54,727 nucleotides of DNA, taken from the NCBI RefSeq assembly GCF_010692325.1, contig NZ_JAAHHW010000025.1, forward strand, positions 22,348 to 77,074, in the 5' to 3' direction. Below the pieces are notes generated by a model, which saw only the letters and a list, made by a program, of their open reading frames with translations, had not been told where the DNA came from and ran no database searches. Of this stretch, positions 26,401 to 34,189 are shown piece after piece; the first letter of the stretch is position 1; every line of letters begins with the position of its first letter. The position numbers and the translations under genes were made by a program. Origin of the DNA: Moorena sp. SIO3I8. Its GTDB lineage: Bacteria; Cyanobacteriota; Cyanobacteriia; Cyanobacteriales; Coleofasciculaceae.

Positions 26401-27373
26401 AGGTATCAACTATCAAACCTTGTTCTATGCTGCTGATCTCAAGCACTCCTGGCGAGACCTAAATGGCATCAATGAGAGAATGGCATTAACCACAACAGCC
26501 AATGGTGGCCTGAGTGTGCTCGGCACAGGTAACTCTTCCTTTGCCGGTAACCTAACCATTGCTGGGATTACCCAGAGCCAAGTGTTTGATGTGGGTGGAT
26601 TTAATCGCACTGAGCATATAAATAAAGATGGTGCCTTCTATCGTTACGGTGGACAGGTTTATATAAGTGTTGACGATAATCTCTACATCCGTGATACAGG
26701 GGATTCTAACAATATCAAGATGCACTTCAATACCAATAATGGCAGACTTGGTATTAACAAGACCAATCCAGGGGCAAATCTAGATGTCAATGGTAATCTG
26801 AAGCTTAAAAATGGTGTAGCAGTCAATGATTTTTCCAATGATCAAGAGCTTAAGGGTAACAGTGATTCAGCCGTACCGACCGAAAAGGCGGTAAAAACCT
26901 ATGTTGATACCAAAATTAGTCAGGGTGTTGTTGCAGAGGGGGGCACAGCAACACGATATCAATTTTCTGCAGACAGAAAATTTGATGGTCAAAATATTAA
27001 AAGCTCAGGAACCCATGTCATAGAATTTGTTGAAAGGAATGACCCTTACAAGGTTTTTGATGATAAAAGCAATGCGTTTATAGCCCCCACATCAGGCTAT
27101 TACTTTTTTGCTGCCACATTACAATTTTCAGGAGGGAATGGTAACAGCGATGGTGTGATTATGGGCATTTATAAGAATGGTAAGACTGATGACAATAACA
27201 CAACGATTATTGTAATCGAACCTGGGCTGATTAAAAATTCCACAGCACAATCGATAACAGCAATGATGAAATTAGATCCTAAAGACAGTGTTGATGTCAG
27301 ATTAGAAGGTGTAGATAAAAGTACCTTTAGTGTGTCTTATAGTTCTTTTATGGGATTCCTGATTGGTCAATAG
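23405..27373 (+). CDS. DUF6519 tail-fibre protein with C1q-like head
   Basis: A 1,322-residue protein. Residues 1 to about 420 are a DUF6519 domain (MKGDFTRFTFNRNKHYSSVRMQQGRVLLDADWNEQLDI at the start), known from contractile-injection and phage-tail-like loci. From about 420 there are fibre repeats: 'DNVTLGNSDQDTVTIYGTVRSQHSSGSLRIADALNVSENLTVDGNVGIGT' recurs three times, and a module of about 190 residues (GSQQIVFT... to AVKSYID) occurs twice. The final 140 residues (YQFSADRKFDGQNI, AFIAPTSGYYFFAATLQF, SSFMGFLIGQ) have the strand pattern and the GxYxF/FxGFL motifs of a C1q/TNF jelly roll. That would form a trimeric binding tip. Receptor unknown. Confidence 0.8.
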   Translation: MKGDFTRFTFNRNKHYSSVRMQQGRVLLDADWNEQLDISAYRDWTIAQDTIGLNGFPTDTQNGVLSNTSSSFQLKVSDNGSTLTINKGHCYVDGIFCENDQQVEYTKQPDLPEVELDKTSGYYLAYLDVWQRHITIIEDPSIREEALGGPDTSTRTKTVWQAKLLKVEADINKELDNNTLSELWNNWVNVANNKGQLLARTPQGAGGSQANQLYRLEIHQSGELGQATFKWSRHNGAIAARIESIDSNRINIGGDSQAEFATGQWVEITDERNTLQGIPGIFVKLNNVQGDNLYVTEWPNNQPVTRESLGTIPTVRLWDSEQAITVTQPEGNEGYIQLNNDLEVKFESGHYSTGDYWLIPTRTSQTVEWSIDKANPHGISHHYSPLALLLCDGSKWELVEDRRAIFSPLTGVVSQSGGTMTGPLTIESALTVSDNVTLGNSDQDTVTIYGTVRSQHSSGSLRIADALNVSENLTVDGKVGIGTTQPGNYKLKVDGGDTHLNGAVTVSGNLEVEGNVTFRGDVIARDVDHQPGDVLLGDQDEDKITFHGTLRSQHSSGKLEIADALKVAEDLSVAGNVGIAIDTPEKKLHVEQGELRVRANHNEITADIGAFYAQNLTQGIGIGFNRIEAIGSNGSQDIVIHPKGTGQVILDNSKLNLNGSQQIVFTDTNTSNNLKLQLWSGYGLGINGKTLFYAANGFHSWRDKNGTNERMVLTTAADGGLSVLGTGNSFFGGNLRIAGITETPGLDVGEFSRSQHINKDGVFYRYNGQVYITVDDNLYIRDFNNPNDNSDNIRMHFNTNNGSLGINKTNPGANLDVNGNLKLQLGVAVNEFSNDGSLGGNNDLAVPTERAVKSYIDNQINQVDQRKANLAGSSEQDFQAKTLNVNQDLTVNGNVGIGTNANADARLSVQGDSILSGFVFLGNQDTDNIAIHGTVRSQHSSGALQVADALHVAENLSVDGNVTLGETSKLQIHGSQQIVFTNTDLNNNLKLQLWGGYGLGINYQTLFYAADLKHSWRDLNGINERMALTTTANGGLSVLGTGNSSFAGNLTIAGITQSQVFDVGGFNRTEHINKDGAFYRYGGQVYISVDDNLYIRDTGDSNNIKMHFNTNNGRLGINKTNPGANLDVNGNLKLKNGVAVNDFSNDQELKGNSDSAVPTEKAVKTYVDTKISQGVVAEGGTATRYQFSADRKFDGQNIKSSGTHVIEFVERNDPYKVFDDKSNAFIAPTSGYYFFAATLQFSGGNGNSDGVIMGIYKNGKTDDNNTTIIVIEPGLIKNSTAQSITAMMKLDPKDSVDVRLEGVDKSTFSVSYSSFMGFLIGQ
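24690..26920 (+). repeat. Internal duplications in the fibre gene
   Basis: Two DNA-level repeat families: a short one starting around 24720, 25010 and 26165, each with a GTGCGATCGCAACATTCATC core (a HIP1 site in a conserved coding context), and a long one of about 600 bp (25375-25980 and 26322-26920). Confidence 0.85.
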
Positions 27374-27381
27374 TTGGTAAT

Positions 27382-27423
27382 AAGGGAGTAGGGAGTAGGG
27401 AGTAGGGAGTAGGGAGTAGGGAA
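27382..27423. repeat. Heptamer array (GGGAGTA)
   Basis: Five or six 7-bp units just after the fibre gene. Confidence 0.9.
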
Positions 27424-27434
27424 GGTTGGGTAGA

Positions 27435-27548
27435 TAATGCGTTCGCGTAGCGTGGCCTACGGCCAATCGCGTTCGCGCAGCGGAGGCCGAAGGCCACAAG
27501 CGGTTCCTTACTGGCAGTGCCAGACGCTGCGCGAACGGAACATCGCAC
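27435..27548. repeat. Cluster of GC-rich palindromic elements
   Basis: GCGTTCGCGTAGCGTGGCC, its mirror GGCCAATCGCGTTCGCG and related units lie head to tail; GGCCTACGGCC and GGCCGAAGGCC form inner hairpins. Confidence 0.8.
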
Positions 27549-27558
27549 TTAATTCAGC

Positions 27559-27668
27559 TTAATCAACATCTGTCCCATCTGGCCAGATGGCGTTACTAAT
27601 TCTAATAGTGTAGTTGTGAACTAGACCGGGAATGAAAACTCTACCGGTTGTTTCAATGATAATGCGAT
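27559..27668 (-). pseudogene. Relic of unidentified peptide family (copy 1 of 3)
   Basis: Minus-strand frame reading RIIIETTGRVFIPGLVHN, YTIRISNAIWPDGTDVD and then a TAA. Similar peptides occur on the same strand at 29771-29889 and 33897-33977. No upstream gene body remains. Family not recognised. Confidence 0.5.
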
Positions 27669-27691
27669 CGCGCTTAATTCAGCTTAATCAA

Positions 27692-27726
27692 AACTCCCTA
27701 CTCCCTACTCCCTACTCCCTACTCCC
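27692..27726. repeat. Heptamer array (CTCCCTA)
   Basis: Five 7-bp units ending at the stop codon of the Uma2 gene. Confidence 0.9.
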
Positions 27727-28299
27727 TTATGTTGCTAAACTTCCCATTTTCAACCAGCCAAAAATTTGCTCTGCTGTCAACTGAAGCTCGATACCATCTA
27801 ACACCACTAGAGAGTCACTTCTCTGACACAATTCCGGTTGTTGGTTAGGTAGAAAAACCAAGACCGAGCGGTCGTAAGGATCAATTAGCCATCCTAGTTG
27901 AGAACCATGTCTTAGACAATGTAAAATGTTACCTGTTACTCGGTTTGAACTCTGGCCTGGAGATATAATTTCAATAGTCCAGTCTGGAGCAATAAACACA
28001 TCATCGACAGGCTCCCATTCATCATCAAATTCAATCTGGTTCCAGCGAAGAACTGCTAGATCTGAAACAATTGACCGTCCGCCAAAAGTACATCGTATAT
28101 CTGGGAAAGCGTAGGCTATTTGCCGTTCCTCAACAACAGAATTAATTGTACTCGTCAACTTGCTCTGAAGTCTGGAGTGGCGAGTTTTAGGCATTGGTTT
28201 CTGGGTAATGTCACCGTTGATATATTCCCTAGGGGGTTTAGTTTCTGGTAGTTCCAGAAACTCTTCGAGAGTCAAAGGTAAGGAAGCTATCTTTACCAT
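27727..28299 (-). CDS. Uma2-family (DUF820) putative endonuclease
   Basis: A 190-residue Uma2/DUF820 protein: LTLEEFLELPETKPPREYINGDI at the start, the H-x-x-LQ-x-KL helix, SDLAVLRW (Asp), APDWTIEIISPGQSS (Glu) and the GWLIDPYDRSVLVF strand at the end. Compared with the other two Uma2 genes in the window it is a distinct subfamily. The stop codon abuts a heptamer array. The biological role of the family is unknown. Confidence 0.9.
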   Translation of the reverse strand: MVKIASLPLTLEEFLELPETKPPREYINGDITQKPMPKTRHSRLQSKLTSTINSVVEERQIAYAFPDIRCTFGGRSIVSDLAVLRWNQIEFDDEWEPVDDVFIAPDWTIEIISPGQSSNRVTGNILHCLRHGSQLGWLIDPYDRSVLVFLPNQQPELCQRSDSLVVLDGIELQLTAEQIFGWLKMGSLAT

Positions 28300-28626
28300 T
28301 GGCAGCTAGTTCGAGAAACAGATTTGACCATACTATAGCAATTCTCAATCGGGTCAGGTACTTTCCTTCTTGGTTTTATGATACTGTTTCCGTCAATTAT
28401 TCTCCACTGATCCGAAGTTCCCTGATCTGAAGTTACCCATAACTGCCGCAAAGTCATATAATTGCTTAGGCGAAAGGCGAATGCAATACGTCGAACTAGT
28501 CGATTCCCAAGGTGGTAGGTATCACAGCGGTTAAAACCGCACGAGTCGCTGTCTTGATGCACCCGATAATGCCACAGTTTTTATTTGAGATATCATGGAA
28601 AAATGATTCCGTAAAATCCATATATC
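28300..28626. other. Intergenic gap, nothing recognised
   Basis: Divergent promoter region between a Uma2 gene and the nuclease-like gene. A minus-strand ORF (28293-28562) exists but has no family resemblance that I can see. Short direct repeat CCGAAGTTCCCTGATCTGAAGT at about 28411. Confidence 0.5.
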
Positions 28627-29262
28627 ATGGCTACTATTATTTCTCCATCAAAACTCAGCCTTAGTGACGTAGAAGATAAATTTAAGCTCCAAGAAGTAAT
28701 GGAGCCAGAGTTTTTTCCAGAGTGCGTGGAAAACCTGCCCCAACTAAGTGAACTAGAAATGCAAATTATTGATAGAGCAAAAGCTAATTACAAGTACTTG
28801 TCTAAAGATTTGGTACTAGAAGACCTAGTTAAAATGGTTGTTGTTTCTCCCTTATTGGATTTGGCAGGATTTTACCAACCGCCTTTTAAAGTTAAAGCAG
28901 AGTATGAAGTGTCTTTACCCATTGAAGATAAAGATGAAGACACAATTATCAAAGGACGTATTGATATTTTGGTGACTAGCAAACCAATTTGGATAGCCGT
29001 TATTGAGTCGAAGCGTTCTGCTGTTTCCTTACAACCAGCAATTCCTCAAGCACTAGTTTACATGGTCAAGAGTCCCCAAACAGAGCAACCAACATTTGGT
29101 CTTGTTACTAATGGTGCTAGCTTTATCTTTATCAAGTTAGTTAAAGGCGAAACTCTACGCTATGCTTTATCAAAAGCCTTTGATATCTGGAATCCTGGCA
29201 ATTATTTATATGATGTTTTGAGTATTTTGAAGCGTATTGCTGCTGTTACGGCTAATTCTTAG
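28627..29262 (+). CDS. PD-(D/E)XK nuclease-like protein (HsdR N-terminal type)
   Basis: A 211-residue protein like the N-terminal nuclease domain of type I restriction R subunits: GRIDILV (Asp, about 117-123), WIAVIESKRSA (Glu-x-Lys, about 132-142), then QPAIPQALVYM (Gln motif) and GLVTNGASFIFIKL. No helicase part follows, so it is a stand-alone form, common in large cyanobacterial genomes. No methylase or specificity subunit is nearby, so a role in classical restriction is unlikely. A relic of a paralogue's C-terminus lies at 32808-32876. Confidence 0.8.
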   Translation: MATIISPSKLSLSDVEDKFKLQEVMEPEFFPECVENLPQLSELEMQIIDRAKANYKYLSKDLVLEDLVKMVVVSPLLDLAGFYQPPFKVKAEYEVSLPIEDKDEDTIIKGRIDILVTSKPIWIAVIESKRSAVSLQPAIPQALVYMVKSPQTEQPTFGLVTNGASFIFIKLVKGETLRYALSKAFDIWNPGNYLYDVLSILKRIAAVTANS

Positions 29263-29432
29263 AGGAGACACAAGTAAGCTATCAGCTCTCAGCTCTCAGC
29301 TATCAGCTTATGCGTTAGTTCACAGGCTAGAAGCCTGTGCCACCCTAGAAGCCTGTGCCACGCTACTTGAGGTGCTTTTGAATAAAAGAGGTAATCATTC
29401 GTTTAGTTTTGATGGAATATAAAGCCTAAACC

Positions 29433-29765
29433 ATGACAAATACCCTAGACAAAACTAAACCTAAAAGTGGACTTGCTGATCATTGGCAACTTTGGCGCTG
29501 GCTATTGGAAATCCAGCCCAAGGAAATATATAATCTCTGCTTGCTAGCTGTAATTGAAAAATTTGCCATATGGGTCGATAGTTTGGTTAGAGATCCTAAG
29601 CTGATGGGAGGGGAGTTGATTTTTCCTCAATCTCGCTTGTCAGTTCGTCGTATTGCTGGTCGGCTTAACCGGGGAGAATCTCCAGAGTTTATTCTTGAAG
29701 ACTATCCTTATTTATCTTCGATAGATTTAGCTTTTGCCCAACTCTACATGGAAATCTATCAGTAG
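29433..29765 (+). CDS. DUF433-like protein
   Basis: A 110-residue protein. The C-terminal half (SRLSVRRIAGRLNRGESPEFILEDYPYLSSIDLAFAQLYME) is the DUF433 helix-turn-helix core; the N-terminal half (HWQLWRWLLEIQPKEIYNLCLLAVIEKF) is helical and differs from the short DUF433 form at 16479. A PIN-type toxin gene does not follow. It lies 170 bp after the nuclease-like gene with repeat DNA (AGAAGCCTGTGCCAC twice, CAGCTCT units) between. Confidence 0.72.
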   Translation: MTNTLDKTKPKSGLADHWQLWRWLLEIQPKEIYNLCLLAVIEKFAIWVDSLVRDPKLMGGELIFPQSRLSVRRIAGRLNRGESPEFILEDYPYLSSIDLAFAQLYMEIYQ

Positions 29766-30065
29766 ATTAGCTAAGCGTTAGTAATAATAATGGTGTACTG
29801 GTGAACTATACCTAGAGTAAAAACTCTACCGGTTGTTTGGTAGATGATGCCTACGACGTGATTAATTAGCCAGCGGTGTTCTGCATACTAGGTTCGGTAG
29901 AGCAAACTTACTTACAACTTACTTAAATTAGATGGGATTAACCTGTGGTGTATATCCTTTGCCCTACTTAGCTTTGATGCTTTTTTTTCATGATTTTTTG
30001 TCTAAGTCTCGATAACAAAATCCCATTGCTTCCAATTAACCTTACCGACCAAAACGGTGCAACTT
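29766..30065. other. Intergenic region with a coding relic
   Basis: The left part (29771-29889) is the second copy of the TTGRVF relic. The remainder is AT-rich and convergent between DUF433 and the membrane protein gene. No terminator hairpin with a T-run was found. Confidence 0.6.
29771..29889 (-). pseudogene. Relic of unidentified peptide family (copy 2 of 3)
   Basis: The minus-strand frame reads HRWLINHVVGIIYQ, TTGRVFTLGIVHQYTIIITNA, then TAG. It aligns with the relic at 27559-27668 (TTGRVFIPGLVHNYTIRISNA). Confidence 0.5.
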
Positions 30066-30521
30066 TCACTGCTCAGCTGGCGGTGATGGTGTGGTAGGTG
30101 GACCTGGCTCTACTACTGAATTTACAAGAATAGTACAGCAGAAACCGTTTTCAAGGGCAGTCACTACCAGACCTCCAGGACTAATTGCTTCGATCGAATT
30201 CCATAATAAAGCAAACGCAAGAGGCGAACCAAAAAGACCTAACCAAAGGTCTGTTGATTGAGCCAAGTATTTAAGAAACTTGCGGGGAGAGATTGTTGCT
30301 TCCCCTTTTCTGATGCGGCGCTGTAGCTCTCTATAACCTGAACCCAGCACGACACCCACTGTTGTCGTAATGTAGCCTCCTATAAGCATCAGTAAAGAAT
30401 TCGGTTCAGGATCTTGGTGTGCACCCAGAACTAAAAACTTTGGACTAAGTAGCCACAAGAAACCTATAAGACCAAAGCCAAATAATAAGAAACGAATAAA
30501 TAAATAAATTAGCTTTTTCAT
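30066..30521 (-). CDS. Small membrane protein, partner of the upstream protease
   Basis: A 151-residue protein, not recognised. It has an N-terminal membrane helix (LIYLFIRFLLFGFGLIGFLWLL), a second after a short loop (LLMLIGGYITTTVGVVLGSGY), a basic loop with RELQRRIRKGE, and a third hydrophobic stretch (LWLGLFGSPLAFALLW), ending in a Pro-rich tail. Its ATG overlaps the TGA of the upstream protease gene by 4 bp (30518-30521), so the two are almost certainly translated from one mRNA. It may help anchor or gate the protease; this is inference. Confidence 0.72.
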   Translation of the reverse strand: MKKLIYLFIRFLLFGFGLIGFLWLLSPKFLVLGAHQDPEPNSLLMLIGGYITTTVGVVLGSGYRELQRRIRKGEATISPRKFLKYLAQSTDLWLGLFGSPLAFALLWNSIEAISPGGLVVTALENGFCCTILVNSVVEPGPPTTPSPPAEQ

Positions 30522-32545
30522 AAATCATTTCTACTCCCATCCATAACAATTACCTTGTGGCCATTATTAGTCCAATAAGCTACTAAACCACCCCCTGATT
30601 GGTTATTCACACCTGAAGGGTGAAAAACTGGATAAAGTTTTTCAGTGACAGAGTTAAAACCATAGATCGAATCATTCCAGGCTGTGCATATCACTGAACT
30701 TGATGAAATATTTTGACAGGTCAAGAGAGAGGGATGTCGCACATTCAACCAGTCTCTAGGTTGATTTCCTCTAGGAATAGCTTCTAGTGTAAGTTGATGT
30801 TGGTCAATTATTTTTGCTTGATCATCGACTTCAGATAATTTCCAAAGAGTTATTTGATACTTTTCTTTATGTAATAAGTAAGGATCGAAATTATGAGTTA
30901 CTGCATAGTAAGACCATTTATTATAATCATGAGTAATAACGAACCTCATATTGGTACTAAAAGCGGAAAAACCTGGTGGTGCTTTTAAGGATTTATATGT
31001 CGTAAATTCTAAGTTTTTGGCATTTTCAAAAACTACACCAAGCCTATTTTTATTGCTTAGATCCTTGACTAAGAAATAAATTTCATCTCCAGCAAACTCG
31101 GGTTCCATTGAACATTTATATGCTCCTCCCTCTAATGAAATTTCTCGACATAGATCTGTCTGGCTCTTTGAAACAGTTGGCTCACCTAGTTGAACATAGT
31201 TAAAAATACGATCACTATCTTTTTTTGAGACGATTAGGAAAACATCGCTTGGTTGTGAAGGGGTAATAATATATTCCCAATTAAAGGGAAAACTTATACT
31301 GTCAGAGACTTCTATCCACTTATTCTGGTGAATAGAAAAAAAGCCTTTTCCAGGAATAGAGATCAAAGTTCCAAAAGCTTTTGTCGCAACAACCTGTGTA
31401 AATGGATTTAGTAAATCTGTTAGTAAATCTGATGAAAGAGAGTTAATTTTTTTTGCTGTTTTTGCTGCGCATGGCTTATAACGACAAGCATTGCGAATAT
31501 CTGAATAGGGAATCGAAAAAATTCCTCCTTCATTACCGAAAATAATAAGCTGGTCTTTTTCAAAGCTAACTCTCTGAGTGATCTCTTTCTTTTTATCTTT
31601 CTCTTCAAGATGGATTTCAGCTTTTAACAGAGGTGTTACATCTCGAATACGTTCAATTTGCTGAATAGCAAAGTTAACATAGCCTGAAACATCATCACTA
31701 GTTATTATCGAATTGGTTCTCTCTAGAACTTCTAAAGAACGAGTTACAAAGCTATCGTGAGTTTTATTATCAGAAATCGATGAGTATGGTGCATCTGAAA
31801 AAAGTAATGCATCTGTAATTTCGTTAGCCATATCTGCCAGAGCTACCTGTACTTTGTCTGATGGAGATATTGGCGTAGATGGTGGTAAATGAATCCACCT
31901 TGCCCTCCCAGCCGGAGAAGGCAATTTTCCTTTTTCTCCAAGTCGCTGAATCGCCTCTTGAGCAAAATAATCTGCTTCTCTTTCTATTTTTTTTGCAGCA
32001 TCAGAAGAAGCGAAAAAAATACTTAAAAAATTTAAATTTCGATGAAGACATTTATGACCAAATTCATGCAAAATTATGTAGCGTAGATAGATTTCGGCTG
32101 TCGGATCGCTCAAATTAAAGTAATCTATTTTGCAACTTCCAAATGTACAACTAATCCTTGAACTGCGGAGAAGAGACTTATCTAAAAAAACGGCATCAAG
32201 TCCTGCATCATAAATCGCATCAGCATATTTGCATTTGGTTAGTTTTTTTAAATCTGGAGTCGTAGTGAAAACATTCAGACCATCTTCACTGAAAGGCTTG
32301 TTCAAAATGACTTGTATGTTACATTTTGAGTCAGTTGTGGAGACACTTGCTAGTTCGTCAAGCAACTCTTGAAGATGCTTTTCCTCTCTGGAACTAAGCT
32401 GACCTATAGTACCCTGACTAAGTGCTTTCTCTATTGCAGACTTACGACCGCTCCAGTGATTATTATCGAACACTAGCCAAGCAACAAGAGCTCCTGAGAC
32501 AAGCAACACCAAGAATCTAAAGACAAACCTCTGACGATTATTCAT
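30518..32545 (-). CDS. Membrane-anchored HEXXH metallopeptidase with large C-terminal domain
   Basis: A 675-residue protein. Residues 8-26 are a membrane anchor. The peptidase core has HEFGH (160-164) and, 24 residues on, EREAD (188-192), the arrangement of M48-like gluzincins with two His and a Glu as zinc ligands. The region before it has cysteine pairs (residues 75/105 and 133/138). After about residue 330 there is a long beta-rich domain (INLSS, FFSIHQNKWIEVSD, ...AWNDSIYGFNSVTEKLYPVF) with strand repeats suggesting a beta-propeller-like sensor or binding module. The active site is expected outside the cytoplasm. I do not recognise a named family for the whole protein. First gene of a two-gene operon. 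Confidence 0.72.
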   Translation of the reverse strand: MNNRQRFVFRFLVLLVSGALVAWLVFDNNHWSGRKSAIEKALSQGTIGQLSSREEKHLQELLDELASVSTTDSKCNIQVILNKPFSEDGLNVFTTTPDLKKLTKCKYADAIYDAGLDAVFLDKSLLRSSRISCTFGSCKIDYFNLSDPTAEIYLRYIILHEFGHKCLHRNLNFLSIFFASSDAAKKIEREADYFAQEAIQRLGEKGKLPSPAGRARWIHLPPSTPISPSDKVQVALADMANEITDALLFSDAPYSSISDNKTHDSFVTRSLEVLERTNSIITSDDVSGYVNFAIQQIERIRDVTPLLKAEIHLEEKDKKKEITQRVSFEKDQLIIFGNEGGIFSIPYSDIRNACRYKPCAAKTAKKINSLSSDLLTDLLNPFTQVVATKAFGTLISIPGKGFFSIHQNKWIEVSDSISFPFNWEYIITPSQPSDVFLIVSKKDSDRIFNYVQLGEPTVSKSQTDLCREISLEGGAYKCSMEPEFAGDEIYFLVKDLSNKNRLGVVFENAKNLEFTTYKSLKAPPGFSAFSTNMRFVITHDYNKWSYYAVTHNFDPYLLHKEKYQITLWKLSEVDDQAKIIDQHQLTLEAIPRGNQPRDWLNVRHPSLLTCQNISSSSVICTAWNDSIYGFNSVTEKLYPVFHPSGVNNQSGGGLVAYWTNNGHKVIVMDGSRNDL

Positions 32546-33093
32546 ATAATTTTTAAGGACTTAAAGCCTATATTGATTTTAGCTCAAGTTCCCAGAAATG
32601 TTTAATTCTGCAACAAAAATTTACACAAAAGGTATACTACTCCTTCATTACCTAGTTTCACAAACTGTAACTCAATCTTTTAAACCAGAAATTTTGAATG
32701 ATAGTAAAAAAAATAAAAAACTATCCTAAAATAGGGTGCCAGCTTGATATTTATAAAGTTATTTATTTAAAATATAAAACCTACGATAGGCTTGAGCAAA
32801 AGCTTTTGATTTCTGGAATCATGGCAATTATTTATATGATGTTTTGCGGATTTTGAACCGTATTGCTGTGTTTGGGTTTAACTTTTGCTCAATTTCCAAT
32901 AATACCACTAATAAGTGTCATCTAAAATCCGGTCAAAAAACAATACGTCTAGGTGAGGATATCAGGGGGAGTAGGGGAGCAAGGGAGCAGGGGTAGCCAG
33001 ATTTTATATGGATATTAGAAGTATGGGGAATTATCCGGATTTGCTCTAAGATAATTAAGACTTATACTATATCTAAATTTATAAATCAAAACT
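32546..33093. other. Intergenic gap with a nuclease-gene relic
   Basis: AT-rich promoter region of the protease operon, then the relic at 32808-32876, a GGGAGTAGGGGAGCA-like stretch at about 32966-32995, and the upstream region of the methyltransferase. Confidence 0.6.
32808..32876 (+). pseudogene. C-terminal fragment of an HsdR-like paralogue
   Basis: Frame AFDFWNHGNYLYDVLRILNRIAV closely matches the C-terminus of the 28627-29262 protein (AFDIWNPGNYLYDVLSILKRIAAV). The rest of the gene is gone. Confidence 0.75.
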
Positions 33094-33681
33094 ATGTCAA
33101 AAAAAAATGGTGCTGAAGACTATTATGATAAATTTGCTGCCAAATATGACGAGGTGTTAAAGGCACCCAGTTCTAATGTACAGTATGTCAATGAAGCGGT
33201 TAAAATATTCCATGGACATAATCACCATCAAGGCAGTGTTTTAGATATTGCTTGTGGGACAGGGATCCTAAGTGACTTGTTGCAGGGAGAGTTTGACTAT
33301 ACAGGGATTGATATTTCCAGTAAAATGCTGGATTATGCGGCAAAAAGAGGGTATAAAACCATCCACAAGCCCATTGAAACAGCCCTAGCTGAAATTGATA
33401 GCCAGTCCTACGATTTTGTTTTTTGTTTAAGTTCGTTACTGTTTGTGGAAGACGCGGCAACAGCTATTAAGCAGATGAATCGGATTGCTCGCCAAACGAT
33501 TATTTTTAGCCTTGATGAAACAACAGAGGAATATATTCAAAAGGTGCCTATTCCAGTTTATGACCACTCGAAACTTGCCCTCGACAATGCCATGGAAGAT
33601 TATTTTATTGTAGGTTGGACTTCTCCCAGCCAAGGAATTACAATCCGAACTCGGATGATTTACATTGAAGCAAATAAATAG
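33094..33681 (+). CDS. Class I SAM-dependent methyltransferase
   Basis: A 195-residue class I methyltransferase: motif I VLDIACGTGILSDLL (about 49-63), motif II YTGIDISSKMLDYA, and the motif IV-like YDFVFCLSSLLFVED. The N-terminal YYDKFAAKYDEVL is typical of Methyltransf_11/25-type small-molecule or quinone-type enzymes. The C-terminal part is short. Substrate cannot be deduced; no biosynthetic neighbours. The last codons run into a GAATTAA heptamer array immediately after the stop. Confidence 0.88.
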   Translation: MSKKNGAEDYYDKFAAKYDEVLKAPSSNVQYVNEAVKIFHGHNHHQGSVLDIACGTGILSDLLQGEFDYTGIDISSKMLDYAAKRGYKTIHKPIETALAEIDSQSYDFVFCLSSLLFVEDAATAIKQMNRIARQTIIFSLDETTEEYIQKVPIPVYDHSKLALDNAMEDYFIVGWTSPSQGITIRTRMIYIEANK

Positions 33682-33729
33682 AATTAAGAATTAAGAATTA
33701 AGAATTAAGAATTAAGAATTAAGAATTTA
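33681..33729. repeat. Heptamer array (AATTAAG)
   Basis: About seven 7-bp units beginning at the stop codon of the methyltransferase gene. Confidence 0.9.
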
Positions 33730-33896
33730 AAATGCGCGAATGTAGGGTGCGTTAGGGGCGGGCTTGTCCTCATGTTCAATCCCGAGCGCCATGGGACAGC
33801 CCGCACCGTAACGCACCACCAATTATAAATTATAATTTATAATTAAGAATTAAGAATTAAGAATTAAGAATTTAGAATTAAGAATTTAGAATCGGG

Positions 33897-33977
33897 AAAC
33901 AAGATTGTTTCTATCATTCCAGATAGCGTCACTTAGACCGGGAACAAAAACTCTACCGGTTGTGGGGGAGATGATGC
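33897..33977 (-). pseudogene. Relic of unidentified peptide family (copy 3 of 3)
   Basis: Minus-strand frame RIISPTTGRVFVPGLSDAIWNDRNN. It matches copy 1 but lacks the VHNYTIRI portion. A palindromic element lies where the upstream coding part should continue; beyond it the strand can be read as WVKQLLEDAPDFD. Confidence 0.5.
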
Positions 33978-34139
33978 GTTCGCGAAGCGGTTCCGAAGGA
34001 ACATCGCGTAAAATTCCCTTTAATCAAAATCGGGTGCATCTTCTAAAAGTTGTTTGACCCAGCAGTGGTGCGTTACGGGGCAGCAACCTAACTCTGGCTA
34101 CGAAGCGAAACATGAAGGCTCCCCTAACGCACCCTACAC

Positions 34140-34189
34140 AACTCCCGACTCCCGACTCCCGACTCCCGACTCCCGACTCCCGACTCCCT
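34140..34189. repeat. Heptamer array (CTCCCGA)
   Basis: Six to seven 7-bp units, about 90 bp upstream of gatA. Confidence 0.9.

Noticed and set aside
28293-28562. 89-residue minus-strand ORF between the Uma2 and nuclease-like genes
   Set aside because: No recognisable motif, overlaps the Uma2 start, and no ribosome-binding site. Left as unassigned intergenic DNA.
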